Below are positions 1-13,000 of a stretch of 64,000 bases of DNA, in pieces (the first letter of the stretch is position 1; every line of letters starts with the position of its first letter). The DNA lies in the NCBI RefSeq assembly GCF_947242115.1, contig NC_074715.1, positions 26,123,876 to 26,187,875 of the forward strand. Direction: 5' to 3'. The translations under genes and the position numbers were made by a program. Below the pieces are notes generated by a model. It saw only the letters and a list, made by a program, of their open reading frames with translations. It had not been told where the DNA came from and searched no databases. The stretch is from Biomphalaria glabrata (Eukaryota; Mollusca; Gastropoda; Planorbidae).

Positions 1-140
1 TTTATTTAAATTTTGTTTTCCAGATGTATATTAGACATATCTGTCTTGTATGCTAATTTTTTATCTATGTTACTAGTCAGTATTTTTTTAAAGTAGTTTT
101 ATATTTATGTTTTTTTTATTACTTGGTGCATTTTTTTTCC

Positions 141-175
<35 letters not shown>

Positions 176-3100
176 AAGAATTGAGCTCTAGACAAACATG
201 TAGGGTCTTTTCATAGCCTACATGTGTGAAACATTATCTGATGTAAGCATGCTTGTGTGATTGTATGGTATTTATAGGTCTATATATATTTTATGCATTA
301 ATATATATTTCTCTAAAACTGAGTAATATTGATTTTAAATTGTGATTTTAAATTCTTTTGCTATAGCAGAAGTGATAACAATTTTTTTTTACAACATTTT
401 AAAAATCATAATTGATTTATGACCTAGTATACATTTATATCAAATCATTGACATCATTCTAGCTGACTGCTGTCTTGTGAACTTATTATGCTAAAATCTT
501 GGAAATAATAAAATTTAGTGCTATATATAAGCACTAAGGCTTTAGTATTGCTACACATTATTGATTGTAGATAAAGGGTTAAATGTTTCCACACTACCTT
601 GAAACATAAATACCTAGCTGATAAAAATGTAGGTTAAATTAGTGACAAGTTGACAAATAAAACAGCACAGCTCCTGTCTTGTAAAAACTATTGGTTATAT
701 CCATTGTCCCCCACCATTATAAGACAACAAACAATTGCTATCTAAATTTCATATTGAATTGAAGCATATCAAATATGGAAAGTAGCTCTTATGTTCAATG
801 CATTTCTTCTGCTTGAAAAAAATATTTTATTTTTCCTTTGTATATTACTTACTTCAAACTCTGAAGCTTTGGTTTACTGTCAAATTAGCGTTACTGATTT
901 TATAATTTTTTAAAAAAGTTTTACAACTATAAAAAAATGACATACCTCATGGTGATACATATTATTTGTGATCTTCTACTGTTTGTTTTGCATCTTACTG
1001 TGTTTAATTTTCTACATTAAAAAAAAATAATATTGACATCTATCTATAGTGAAGGTGTAAAGTCAAAGTCTAATGCTATGCTCATTTATTCATTTGAGGT
1101 TTACTTTTTAAGTTTTTACAAAAAACATGATTCAAATTATGTTTATTTATATTCAAGCAATATAGAAGATATTCATTGGTTTATTTCTTTTATTATTAGT
1201 TAATAAAAGTTACACTTTATGAAAATTTGAAAACAAAAAGATCATGAAGAATTTCTCAGGGACAATGTTGGAGACAGATAGGCAGCACTTGTAACCTACC
1301 AAAACATTTCCTGTTTGGCATGCACTTTAAATAATAAAACACAAATGTGTTTGTGCTGCTGAATATCTTTAGGTAATTAGACATTTAGTAAATTTTCAAG
1401 CTAATTAAAAAAAAACAACTTGAGAAGCTTCAAATAAATACTAAGAAATGTATCCACACAGTGATTAGATCAAGGATAGCTTAAACAGACTAATTGAAGT
1501 AAATTTAAGTAAAAACAAATCTTGTTTAATCTGATTTTATATTAAACACTTATACATTTTACTTTGGAACATATATATCTTTTGCAAGTTTCATTTAATT
1601 TTGAGCTTGTGTCCCTTGCATTTCCTTGTAAGTAAGCCTATTAATGAGCAACTTGATTATCGACAAATTTCTCGTACAAGTTTTTTGTTAAAGATGTAAA
1701 TAGAGAACAAAGTTTCTGTTTTCTTCTATAACAGTAAAACCCTAACCCCAAATACAATAATAAAATGGTGGTTATTTCTTGTTTTCACCAATGATAATTA
1801 AATTTAAATATATAATCAAATACTGTTTTTTTTTAAATTATAGTTACATTAAAAATAAATGTGACTTTAAAAACAACATTCTTACTGTGAATAAAATATA
1901 GTTTTAATGTAGATAGTATTCAACCATTTTTTTAAAAATCTCTACACTTTTCTCATTTAGCAATTTTTGGGAAAGTTTACTTTACAAAAGGATATTTTAT
2001 GATTTTTCAAATGAAATATCAAGTCTTTTCAGATGTCTGAACTCGTCACATTTTGTTTTTACATGTATATTTTTTTTTTATAAACCTATGGGACTGGCAA
2101 TAATAACTTGTGCAAACACCATCTTGACAAATCAACTTTCTGTTCAGTGCTCAATGTGATCTTTTCTATGACTGTTACTTCTCTAGTGTTTCCTGTTTCC
2201 CTGACCTTGCAGTTTTTCTGCCTTTGTGTTGTGACTTTTTATATGTGATGAAATACTCAACAACAACAAAATGTATTGTTTAGCTACTTAATTTTTTGTT
2301 TCAGTGTATAGATGACTTTTATGTTAGTGTAGAGAAGCTGTAAACTGCAGTCTTAGTAATGCTGCAAGGTGTTTTTATTTTACATTTTGGGCCATAAGCA
2401 GTATTGGTTTTATTAATTTGTCTTTATTTTATTTTTTTGCTGTTATCTTCTAGTCACCATAGATCTTGAAAACAGAATTTAATTATCTTTATGTTTATAT
2501 ATATATATTTTTTTCTGATGAACATTCCATTATCTATCTCTTTGCTAATTGGCAATGATGCATCTCAGAGTTGGCAATGATGTGACCAGTACTGCTGCTC
2601 ATTCTTAGGAGTAGTTTCCCCCTATCCAATCTGTTCTGTCAATTTCAATATGTGTCATTGAGTATTTGATTTCCACTGATCATATCATTTATACAATTTT
2701 TCATTTCTGTCTTACTGTTATGTTCAGGAAATAAGCTTTAATTTGTATGTGTGTGTGTTTATATATATATTTATATATTAGTGTAAACAAAATCTTTGTA
2801 AAGCAGTTGTTGAAATACTTTTAAAAATTGAAATTTTTTGTCATTTGAGTGACAAAAGTATTCAAGGTTCAGAATATTTAAGAACTAAAAAGTTTTAAAG
2901 AAATTGTCCATGAACATATTGAGAAGTATGATTGTCATTGAGAGTTCATCAATTGTGTATTCTTTACAACTGCATCATCAAAATGATTGTAGTCTATTTG
3001 TTCCTTTTAAGATATGGAAAATATAAATACAATTATGTCATATACCGGTATTTTACGTGTTTTTTTTTCATATTCTGAGTTTTAACTTTAACTCTTTATA

Positions 3101-3939
3101 TTATTCTCACACAAGTTACAGGCCTTCAAAGAAAAAGATTATTTATGCTTTACAAGTGTTAGTGCAGGTGTGCATGTCTAATTCTACTAAATCATTTGTA
3201 GTCCAGAATGATTCAGGCAAACTTTTTCATGCTCTAATGAAACTGGAAGAGAGAAGAGCATTTTTACAAATTTAAACTAGCATTTAGACTAAGAAAGTTG
3301 TTGAAGACTTAACCTATGGTGTCCAAAAAACTAAGTGCCGTTTCAGAACAAAGTTTATAAAAAAAAAAAAGCATTCTTATAGCATGAAAACATAAAGACT
3401 TTCTCCAGACCAAAAAACAAAGTTTTGAAAGCAAAATTTTCCCCTTTCTGCTTGTACAGCATTGAAAGTGTCCAAGGGATTTCTATGAAATGGACCACAC
3501 AAAGCTGTACTTTTCAATGATGCATACAATACACACTTGTAATGGCAGAACTAGGTAAAAGTTTTTAATGATTGAAAATGGTGAATTTAACTATGCTTAT
3601 TTTGGTGATACGTGGGCAGGGCCTGGTTGGTTTATGCCACTATTGACCTTTAGTTGGCCAGTGCAGTACTATTGAACACTAGCAATAAAGATTCTCAATG
3701 GTCATGTGTTGCTAGGTGGAGATATTAAGTTGGAGGTCCGTGCCAAGGTCATGATTTTTACATTATTTGGTCACATTTAATTCACCATTTTCTCTCATTA
3801 AATATTGTAATTAGTCTTACCTTTACATGTGTATCATGTATGCATCATTCATTGTTTCAGCACTTAGCTTTACATTTGTAATGTTTAACTTTGAGTAACA
3901 AGTAAAACAAAAGGTGTATCATGAGTTTTATGTCTAGAT
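1..3939. other. AT-rich stretch with no recognised gene
   Basis: This region lies beyond the 3' end of DDX24. I read both strands and found no splice-bounded reading frame that resembles a known protein. It contains an A-tract near 144-174, short (AT)n and (GT)n runs near 2490-2510 and 2745-2780, and otherwise unique-looking AT-rich sequence. It may be intergenic, or the long 3' UTR or an intron of a neighbouring gene. The sequence does not decide between these. Confidence 0.5.
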
Positions 3940-3945
3940 TTTATT
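3940..3945 (-). terminator. Likely polyadenylation signal of DDX24
   Basis: On the minus strand this reads AATAAA. It lies about 60 nt downstream of the DDX24 stop codon at 4003-4001. Spacing and sequence fit a short 3' UTR. Another AATAAA overlaps the stop codon itself. There is no direct evidence of cleavage. Confidence 0.5.
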
Positions 3946-4000
3946 GCAATAATCATAACTTTAGTCTAAATTATACACAACATAACAAGAATCATTCAAT

Positions 4001-7000
4001 TTATTTCTTACTAATCTTTTTGTCAAAGAGATTAAGAGACTTTTTTAGTATCAGCTGTCCAGATTTGGTTGGATACTTGGACATTCTCAGAGGTGCCAGG
4101 GGACAGCGTATAAATGCCTCCAGTTGAGCCTTCATCTGTTGGAGTTGCTGCTTGTCTTGGGCTTGTTGGACAGAGTCTCCTAAATCTTCCAGGCTAAGGC
4201 TCAAAGTTAAGGAATACAAATGATCTAAAAATACTACAATACAAAACAGAATCTAGTTTTGGTTTAGAGAAGTACAAGTAAAGACAGTTGTTTCCCAAAC
4301 TGTGTCATGCGGAGCCCTAGTGTTCTGAATTCAGAGGCCTGAATAGGTGTTTCACAAACTACTGGAATAATAAACTAGTAGGCCACCCGTACCTCTCTTA
4401 AAAAATAAGCAAAGTGTTCAGTTTGGGAAACACTGCTGTAGAGTAAGGGTTCACCTGTTACTATTCCCAACAGCTGAACAGTGTGTAGACAGCACAACAA
4501 CCAAATAATTTTTGTCCCAAACTACAATCCATTAAAGCTGGATGGACTTGGGAATGACATAATATTTGAAATGTTGGGTAAACTATAATTCACATGGTCA
4601 TAACAGTTAGTGTACAATTAAGTCCATAAATGATTTCTTTCAAACAAACTGTTCTAACTGTATCAGTTATATGTTTCAAGTGACATAAAATCTATGTTCT
4701 TTCTTTTGTTTTCTCCACAAGTTTTACCACTGGAATATATTTTTATTTTTGCAGTCCCTCACATTTCCTAAGCAGACTGTAGTGATTTTCACAGCTCAGT
4801 TAAGACCCTTTTTTAAATACCATCGTTATGTTTTTTCCAAGGAATTGGTTTTCCTTAATGTGAAACCTAAATAACAACCACTTGTTTAATCTCCATTTCT
4901 CCACGAGTACAGAACAGAGATTCTCATATTAGTATATAGATATTCACTGAAGAATGCCTCATCTGATGTTTTGGTCCAGGCTACAATATCAACTAGAATT
5001 ATAGAAATGCTGCATATAAAGTTTTCAACAAAACACTAGAAAACTGTATGAATGCTATCAATTACTGATAAAGACCCAATAAATCCTGTTCTATTTCTAA
5101 ATATAAAAGATACAGTCTATCATCATCAACAATCATGTCCATCTCTTGGGCAGCTTTGGTAAAGAAATTATTTCTCAGGCGTTTCTTTTTCAATCTGAAA
5201 TAATGCCAAAAAAAGAAAAACTCCTAGTTGTTTGTATGGTGCAGTAATGATACAGTAAGAAACAAAAGGTTATCATATAAAGTGTCACATTGAAAGTTTA
5301 AATTGTAATAATAAATAAGAAAATATAACAAAATACTTTTATTAAAAAACAAAGCTATATTAAGTATAGTTGTATCAATTAGTTTGGATCAGTCATGTAT
5401 TAAATTAAATTTGTAATAGGTCTAGACCAGGGGTGGGCAACCTTTTTATACCGAGGGCCACATTAAAAACAATTTTGGAATTGGGGGCTGCATATATGTA
5501 TGTATGTGTGTGTATGTATATGTGTGTGTGTCTGTGTGCACGTGCGCAAATGTATAATTGTACTTAATGTGAATGAAGAATTTAACTGTTTACATTTGTG
5601 CACAATGTGGTATTTGGTAACGGTATTTTGGGTTTTTAGCACATCTGCACAATCTAGGCCATGTCATGTCCGTAATCCCTCAAGGGTTACTCTCCCTTCA
5701 TATCACAAGAGATAAATTTAATACAGTTAAGTCATTAAAAACAAGGTCTATTCACAGTACTAGTTTACTAGTGGGGAGGTTATTCTTGTGACTGTTGTCA
5801 AATTACAGTCAATTGAAATTGGCCTGTGCTTACAATTATTTCTTTTTCAAACAAAAACAATGTTTATTCGCAGTGAATGTGGACCTAAATATTGTGAAAT
5901 TTTAGCAGCAAAGTTTTTTTTAACTAATTAAATACAGCTTCAGCACCCATAAAACTCCAGAGGAAGAACTGACTGCAATGGAACTTCTCTTTCAGGTCAT
6001 AATTTGCTTGGAGGTAGGTCCTCTCAAGCTGAATGAGCGTCTGCACTAAATGGTGAGCTAAGGGTTTTGAAAACTGGTTCCAAGTTCTTGGCATCTTAAA
6101 ATTTGCTATCAAATTATTCCACAATGAAGAAATCCAAATAAGTCTTGTACTTTTCAATCGTTTCACTGAAATAGTTTTATCTTTCAGCAAAGAAAATGAC
6201 AAAACCTGTTTTGCATGGAGAAATGGGAAAGCTATGTTTGAAAAGTTTTAACATGCACATACATTGTAATAGTGCCGATGAAAAACATCAAGACTGTCTT
6301 CCACTCCTCTTAGAATATTAGTAACAAGGTCACAGTCAATGTCCTTCAAGGGTCAAAACAATGTCTTCCTTGAGATCCAATATTCTTCTAAATACCTTAC
6401 CCATGCTAAAACAGAAGATACTACTTTGGTACCGAACATCAAAATGCTTTGTTTCCAAATCTTCATGTTATGGCCTACTTCTGGGAAATGCCTGTGGTTA
6501 AGAGCCCTAGATCTGATAAATTTTATCACTGAGATAACTGGGTCAATAATATGTTTGATATTCAATGCAACTTGATGCAAATTTCCAGTTCTTAAATTTA
6601 TTTTCTTCAAATATGTTTTTCTCAGTCTTTTAATAAACATTTATCACAATTAATCTAAATTTCAGTTGTTTTGGTCAGGATTAACTACTACTTTAAGTAC
6701 AGTGGTGAAAAATTCTTATCAAGATCATTTGAAAGAGGAAATAACACAAAAAATGGCTAAAATAATGGTGCAGGTGTGTTCATTTATGGGTCTCTTTTGT
6801 TCTTAATTTTGCTGGAATATACATAACATTCATTTTGTAATTACTAAACATTTACCTATATTCTTTAACATCAATATTCCTTGCAAGATTGACCCTAATT
6901 TTGACAGCAGGAAACAAATCAACTTCCACAGGCATCATGGGTAACTCTTCCCCTGGTGTGAGGAAAAGATTGAAAAAAAAAAAAAAAAAAAGAACTAATC

Positions 7001-10000
7001 AAAATATCAAAGATCCAATTTATTTAAAGAAATAATATTTTTTTCTTTGAAAAAACAAAACACTATAAACTTAAATAATGTAAACATTTCAAACTATTCT
7101 CGAACCGTTTCTGACACCATGCACTATTTTGCGATAATCTTTAGCATCCTCAGGTCCGACTAACATCACACTAAGACCCAAGTTACTGGCCCTGGCAGTT
7201 CTACCACTTCTATGAATATAGTTCTGTAAAAGAAAAGAAAAAATAGGAAAGATAATAATAATAAAATTTTGAAAGAGGACTGCTTAAAAGTAACATATAA
7301 TAATAGCAGCATTAATGTACCATGAGAAAAGAAGGTGAAGAAAATATGGTGAAACACAGATGAGCCCCAACAATGACACAAACCATGGAACCCCATCGCC
7401 TAGCAGCAACCAGGTACCAGTGTAACATCTATTATGACTATCCACATTGCCACCCAGTGTCATGTGAACATGCACCCCTCCCAGCGCCCTTTATCTCTTT
7501 TCATATTGTGAATAAACATGACAAGAGCTTTAAAGATTCTTGAAACAAACCAAAAAAAAAAAAAGAAAGAAAAAAAATTAAACTTATGAAAAATAAAAAA
7601 AAAAAAATTTCCTATCACTTATCTTTAAATCTAAACCATTTCTTATTATATTATTATTGATAAGTACAAATATTTTAATATGTACAAAATAAAAAATTCT
7701 ATCAATCTATTGTTAGTGTTAATAGCTATTTAAATCTACCTCCATGGTTCTAGGAACTTGGTAATGTATTACATGATCCACTTTGGGAATGTCCAAACCA
7801 CGTGCTGCCACATCAGAAGCTATTAAAAGTGCTTGACTGCACTCTGTGCATAGCAACAAACATGGAAATTATGTTTATTATATTTCAATGTATGACAAAC
7901 AGTAAACACACAAAATAAAAAAAAAAGCCTATTAGGGAGTTCATACCTGAAAATTTATCCAGATTTTTCAATCTCTGCCGTTGATGCATATCGGCATGCA
8001 AAGGAAGTGGAGAACATTTGAGCAGTGTGAACAAAGCAACCAAACGGCGCAAACAATCTTTGCTGTTTGCAAACACTAATGTTCTTCCTGGGTGCTGACA
8101 GAGAAAGTAGTAAAGATAGTAGTCCTGAAATATAATAAGAAAATTTGTTTCACTTCACACACACAAAAAAAGTTATCAAGCATTGGAACTTTTTTATTCC
8201 CTTTTGCAAAGTTTGTAGTATTAGACACAAGTTTTTAAAAACGAATCATTGGTACCAAATCAAAATTAATGACCTTTTCATCAGCATTGCAGTTTACTCT
8301 AATTTCCGTTAAAGTTTGGGCAACTTTGTCTTTAGGTGTCAAATCAATCACTTTTGGCTTCAAGCCTGCACATATTCTCTCTGTTAAGCTTTCTGAAACA
8401 AAAATTAAAGTCATGAAATATAAATAATAAAAGAAGGTTCTTTATGAGCTCAAAAAAAACCCCACTTCCTACAGAAAGGCATACAAATAGCAATTAATCG
8501 ATATAATATCTTTCTTTATGATGATTTTTCTGAGGCATCAAACAGGCTACTTACTTAGCTTGTCCAAATCCTTCTTTGGGTGTTTCTTTTTACTGTTTAA
8601 ACGTTTTGGAATGGCAACATCCATAGTCAATGTTGCAGACATAACAAAGGTTTGCCTGTTTTTGACTCGTCTAGGACTGCTGTGAATTGTATCATAAATA
8701 AGAGAATACATTAAGTAGTAAAATAGATTGCTCATTGTGACAAAAAGAATTTTATCTTATAAAAACGTTTTAAAAAAATAGAATTTAAAAAATAGTAGTA
8801 AGATATAATGGTAATGAAAAAAATCTGTAAAATGTCTTTACTTGTTAAGCAGCTCCATTATTTTAGTCAGTTCTTCATAATGTCCTTTTTCCACCATGCG
8901 ATCAGCTTCATCCACAATTAAGCACAAAATCTTATCAATTTGGCTTAAATGGTCATCTCCCTTTATTAAAACAAGACCAAAAAAAAAAAAAATTTTAGAC
9001 AAGGGGAAGGAGATGAAGGAGGTTTTTTTTTTTTAACATATTGAAACTATGAATGTAACTAGGTCAAAACTTATCTAGAATAAAGTGATAGGTAGATGTA
9101 GTCAGAGCAGAAGAACATTTAGAAAGATGATGTACGAGTTAGCAGTGGTTCATAGTTAATGACGGTATCCCTCACCCTTACCAAGGGTATTAAAAAATAG
9201 CAGAAAACAAAATTCTTGATAATAATATATATATCATATTAAAGAAGCCAATTTAGAATATTTACCTCTTCAACAAGTTGCCAGAGACGACCAGGAGTTG
9301 CTATTATTATATGTGGATGTTTCTTCAGAATTCTTCTCTGCTTTTCAATAGACATGCCACCAACAATAGTTGCAAGCTTAAAAAGAAATACATTAAGTGA
9401 GTTACTTCAAGATTAATGTACAAACTTTTTTAACCAAAATATTTGTAAAGAACAATGTAAAACAATTTATAAACACACACACACAAACAACTAAAAAAGA
9501 ACACCAAATTTCAATTTTAAATAAAAGTAAGAAGGTACACTTAACACAAAGGAAACTAATGAAAGCTATATTGTGCTGTCATAAATGTATAACATTTTTT
9601 ATTAAAAGTTAAATCTCTTCAATATATGTCACATAATAATTGTTCCAAGTATGTTTATAATGTTATTAACCACCTTAAAACATGCTAATAGAGAAAGCAA
9701 ATAAATGCACACAAACATCTTCATAAATTATCATCAAGGAAATTAAACTTACTTTGATATCTGTGTATTTTGCAAGCCGAGAAAGGTGATTCTTGACTTG
9801 AACTGCTAATTCACGGGTTGGTTCTAAAATTAATGCCATTGGTGGAGAGCTTACCAGCTTCTCCTGAAAACGTAACAGCAGAATGTTTTAAGATATTGTA
9901 ACAAATGAATGTAATTATCTGTTTGATATTCTTGACTTGGCTTGATGTTTGCTTTATAATTATTCACTTATTAAATCATGAGTTAGAACACATTCATAAC

Positions 10001-13000
10001 AATCAATAAAGGATATACTTAATAATACTGGTAGAAGAATTCCCAGTATGTTTATTTACACAATGAAATGATCGTCGTTTGTCTCAAATCCATTTCTATT
10101 AACATAGCAGTCAATGTCTAATGGTTCTTGCTCATAATCCCAAAGACCTTTTCTACTCTTTAGTGTAATCTTATATTGCAACATTATAAGTTAATGCTGT
10201 CATGTGACTATTTCTCTATTTCTACTCTTGCTAAATAAAGTGCATACACTTATTATGTGTAAACTCTCTAAACTATACCAATACAATATTCATTGAAAGT
10301 AGATGTTGTTCATTTATATGAAATTAATGAATGATGAACAAGAATGTTAAAAACCTTTAACATTATGATGACCAAATAATAATATAAAACAAATTTTAAA
10401 TAAAAATTCAGATCTAAGTTGTTTTTTTTTTAATTCTTACAATTATATCGTTTTTATGTTTATCACTGAAAAGGTTAAATTATTAACTTTACCAATGTTT
10501 GTATAGGCCATCAAGGCCAATAAAAAAACAACACCTGATGTTTATTTCCTGCTAGAAAATGTTTGTTGTATGTTATGTATTATAAATGATAAAAAATATT
10601 GTCCTTACTTCTTTATTAGCTAATTCTTCAGATATTTCATCACATTCAATGCTAGATTTATCCTTTTTCCTTTGTATTGAAAGTGCTTCTAGTATTCTCG
10701 TCATAGCTGGAATACCAAAGGCTAGAGTCTTCCCACTTCCCTAATACAAAAAAAAAAGAAAAAAAGAAAGTTTGGATAACAGAGTCAATGTCCTTAGACT
10801 TATTCCTATCAACAAAAAAAATTACATCTATAATATAAATTATATTTAGACTTTCATAGGCTTTGGTCATGATTGGAAACTACCCTCAAATTTATTCATG
10901 ATCAGTGGCTATAGTAGGAATAATGGTAAGGCATGTTATGTGGCAAGCCTCAAAAGTTTGACAAGCATTAAATTTTTCTTTTCAACAGAGACTTTCAGAC
11001 AATCTCTTTTATTTTAATTAAACTGCATGCTACAATATGACAGAAATGTTTAATTTGACTGAAAAATACAATGGGACATACATTAGCTATTAATAAAAAA
11101 ATAATTAGTGAATTTAAAAAGTGTTAAATATTTCTGTTTTATTATCAAGTACTAATTTGATAAAAGAATTACCGTCTCTGCAGCACCAAAAATGTCTTTT
11201 TTCTCTCTGATAGCAGTCGGTAAAGTCATCCTTTGAATTTCGGTAGGTGTTGGAAAACCTTGTTCTTGAAGTGCTCGTTGTATGACATCTGGCACATACA
11301 AATTTGCCCACTGAGACATATCTAATTCTAAATAATAAATAAGAAATTTAGAGAACAACAAGGAACAAAACATTTTGTTATGATTAAAAAACAGCATTAA
11401 TGCCATCCAAATTATCTTATTGAATTAGCTGTTTTCAATCAAAATGCATATATTCATAAAAAAATATTAACAAGATAATAACAAATGTGTAAAGTATATT
11501 ATTACGCCAGATAAAAGCTTTCAGATATAATAATCACTGGTAAAGCTGATATCTGTAATGACTCTGTAGTTGAACTGATAGAAGTTAGGACTAATCAGGG
11601 GTTTTCTTAGTGACATGATGATACATTAAAAACTTAGAAAACAGAAATAGCTGGATCTTAGTATTTAAGAAAATATAAAAACATTAGCAACTTTTAATGT
11701 GATTCCATGCAACTCTTCACAATGTTAATTTATATTGTGAGTGGTTCACTTGACTTACACTTACCCGTAGTAGGTTCCTGCAATGATCCACTAGCAGGAC
11801 TAGGCTCTTCATCTTCAGAAATATTTTGCACTGGTTTTCTTTTCTTTTCTTTCCTTTTAGGCGGAAGCTGTATATTTTTCTCAACAGTGGTGTCAGCTTC
11901 TTTTTTTCTGGTATCATCTTTTCTTTTTTTTATCTTTTTGTTAATACAGCTGTGTTCATCTGTAGTTACCTCTTCAAGGGCTTGTGCATCTGAAATATTT
12001 TTAGCAGATTTTTTATTTTTCTTTTTCTTCTTAGCCTTGGGCTGAAATTCTGTATCATTTTCTAAAGCTGCTTCCTCTTTGGCTTTTTTCCTTTTAAGGT
12101 TTTTCTCTTTTTTGTTGTTACTTTCATCATCAGACTCCAACTAAAAAAAAAAGAAAGAAAAAAGTGAATTTTGACTATAGGGCTATTGACACAATAGTTC
12201 AACAATTAACTCTAAGTCCAAAGACTGATACAGTCTAGATCAGGGCTAAGAGTCAACTCTTTGATTCTACATTAAATTACTTTTGTCTCGATTTATAATG
12301 AATTATAATAAATATATTAATTATTAATAATAATTTTTGGGACATTTCCTAGTTTGTTTGTAAAATGAAAATATGTTTTACATATATTATATAATATCCC
12401 TTTCAGATCTAAAGATAATTACATCCTAGTCCAAAACCCCACAAGACAGGGGATCGCAGCAGGCAGGGTTTGAACCACCAAACAAGTCCACATTCTAGAA
12501 CTAGTCATAGGTCTACAATGATAAATTTAAAGTTGATGAGGTTGGAAATCTTTTTTCAAGCTCATTAAACATAGAATGATAGATATTTGAGTCTATATTG
12601 TCCATCTGTCTGGTATTAAACTTTAGAACCATATTTTTAAGTTAAAATATAGATTTATCTCAAGTATCTTCTATCTAGATTAAGGCCAAGATGAAGATCT
12701 ATCTGATAGATCTCTAGCAAATTTCATACTAAATAACTAAATAAAATAAATTAGTAAATTAATTGTAAATAAATGACACAGTTATTATTCTACTTCTAAG
12801 ATCGGTAAAACATCCTATCAAACTTTCAAAGGCCCCTATTTTACAGGTCAATTAAAAAGTCAATTTTTAAATTTATTTGGTAGCTGTCTCATTGGAAGTT
12901 TTTATAATGACCATGATGATCATGATACCATATAATAATGACCACATGATGATGATGATATTGATAGACAATCAATGAATCAGGATCAAGACTTTTATGT

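Noticed and set aside
3057-3275. 72-codon plus-strand frame at 3057
   Set aside because: It consists of AT-rich, low-complexity codons with no splice context and no family similarity. It is probably chance.
11707-12045. 112-codon plus-strand frame rich in Phe/Leu/Ser
   Set aside because: It is the reverse shadow of the lysine-rich DDX24 exon 2; antisense of Lys/Glu codons gives Phe/Leu/Ser. The same applies to the plus-strand frame at 14396-14743.
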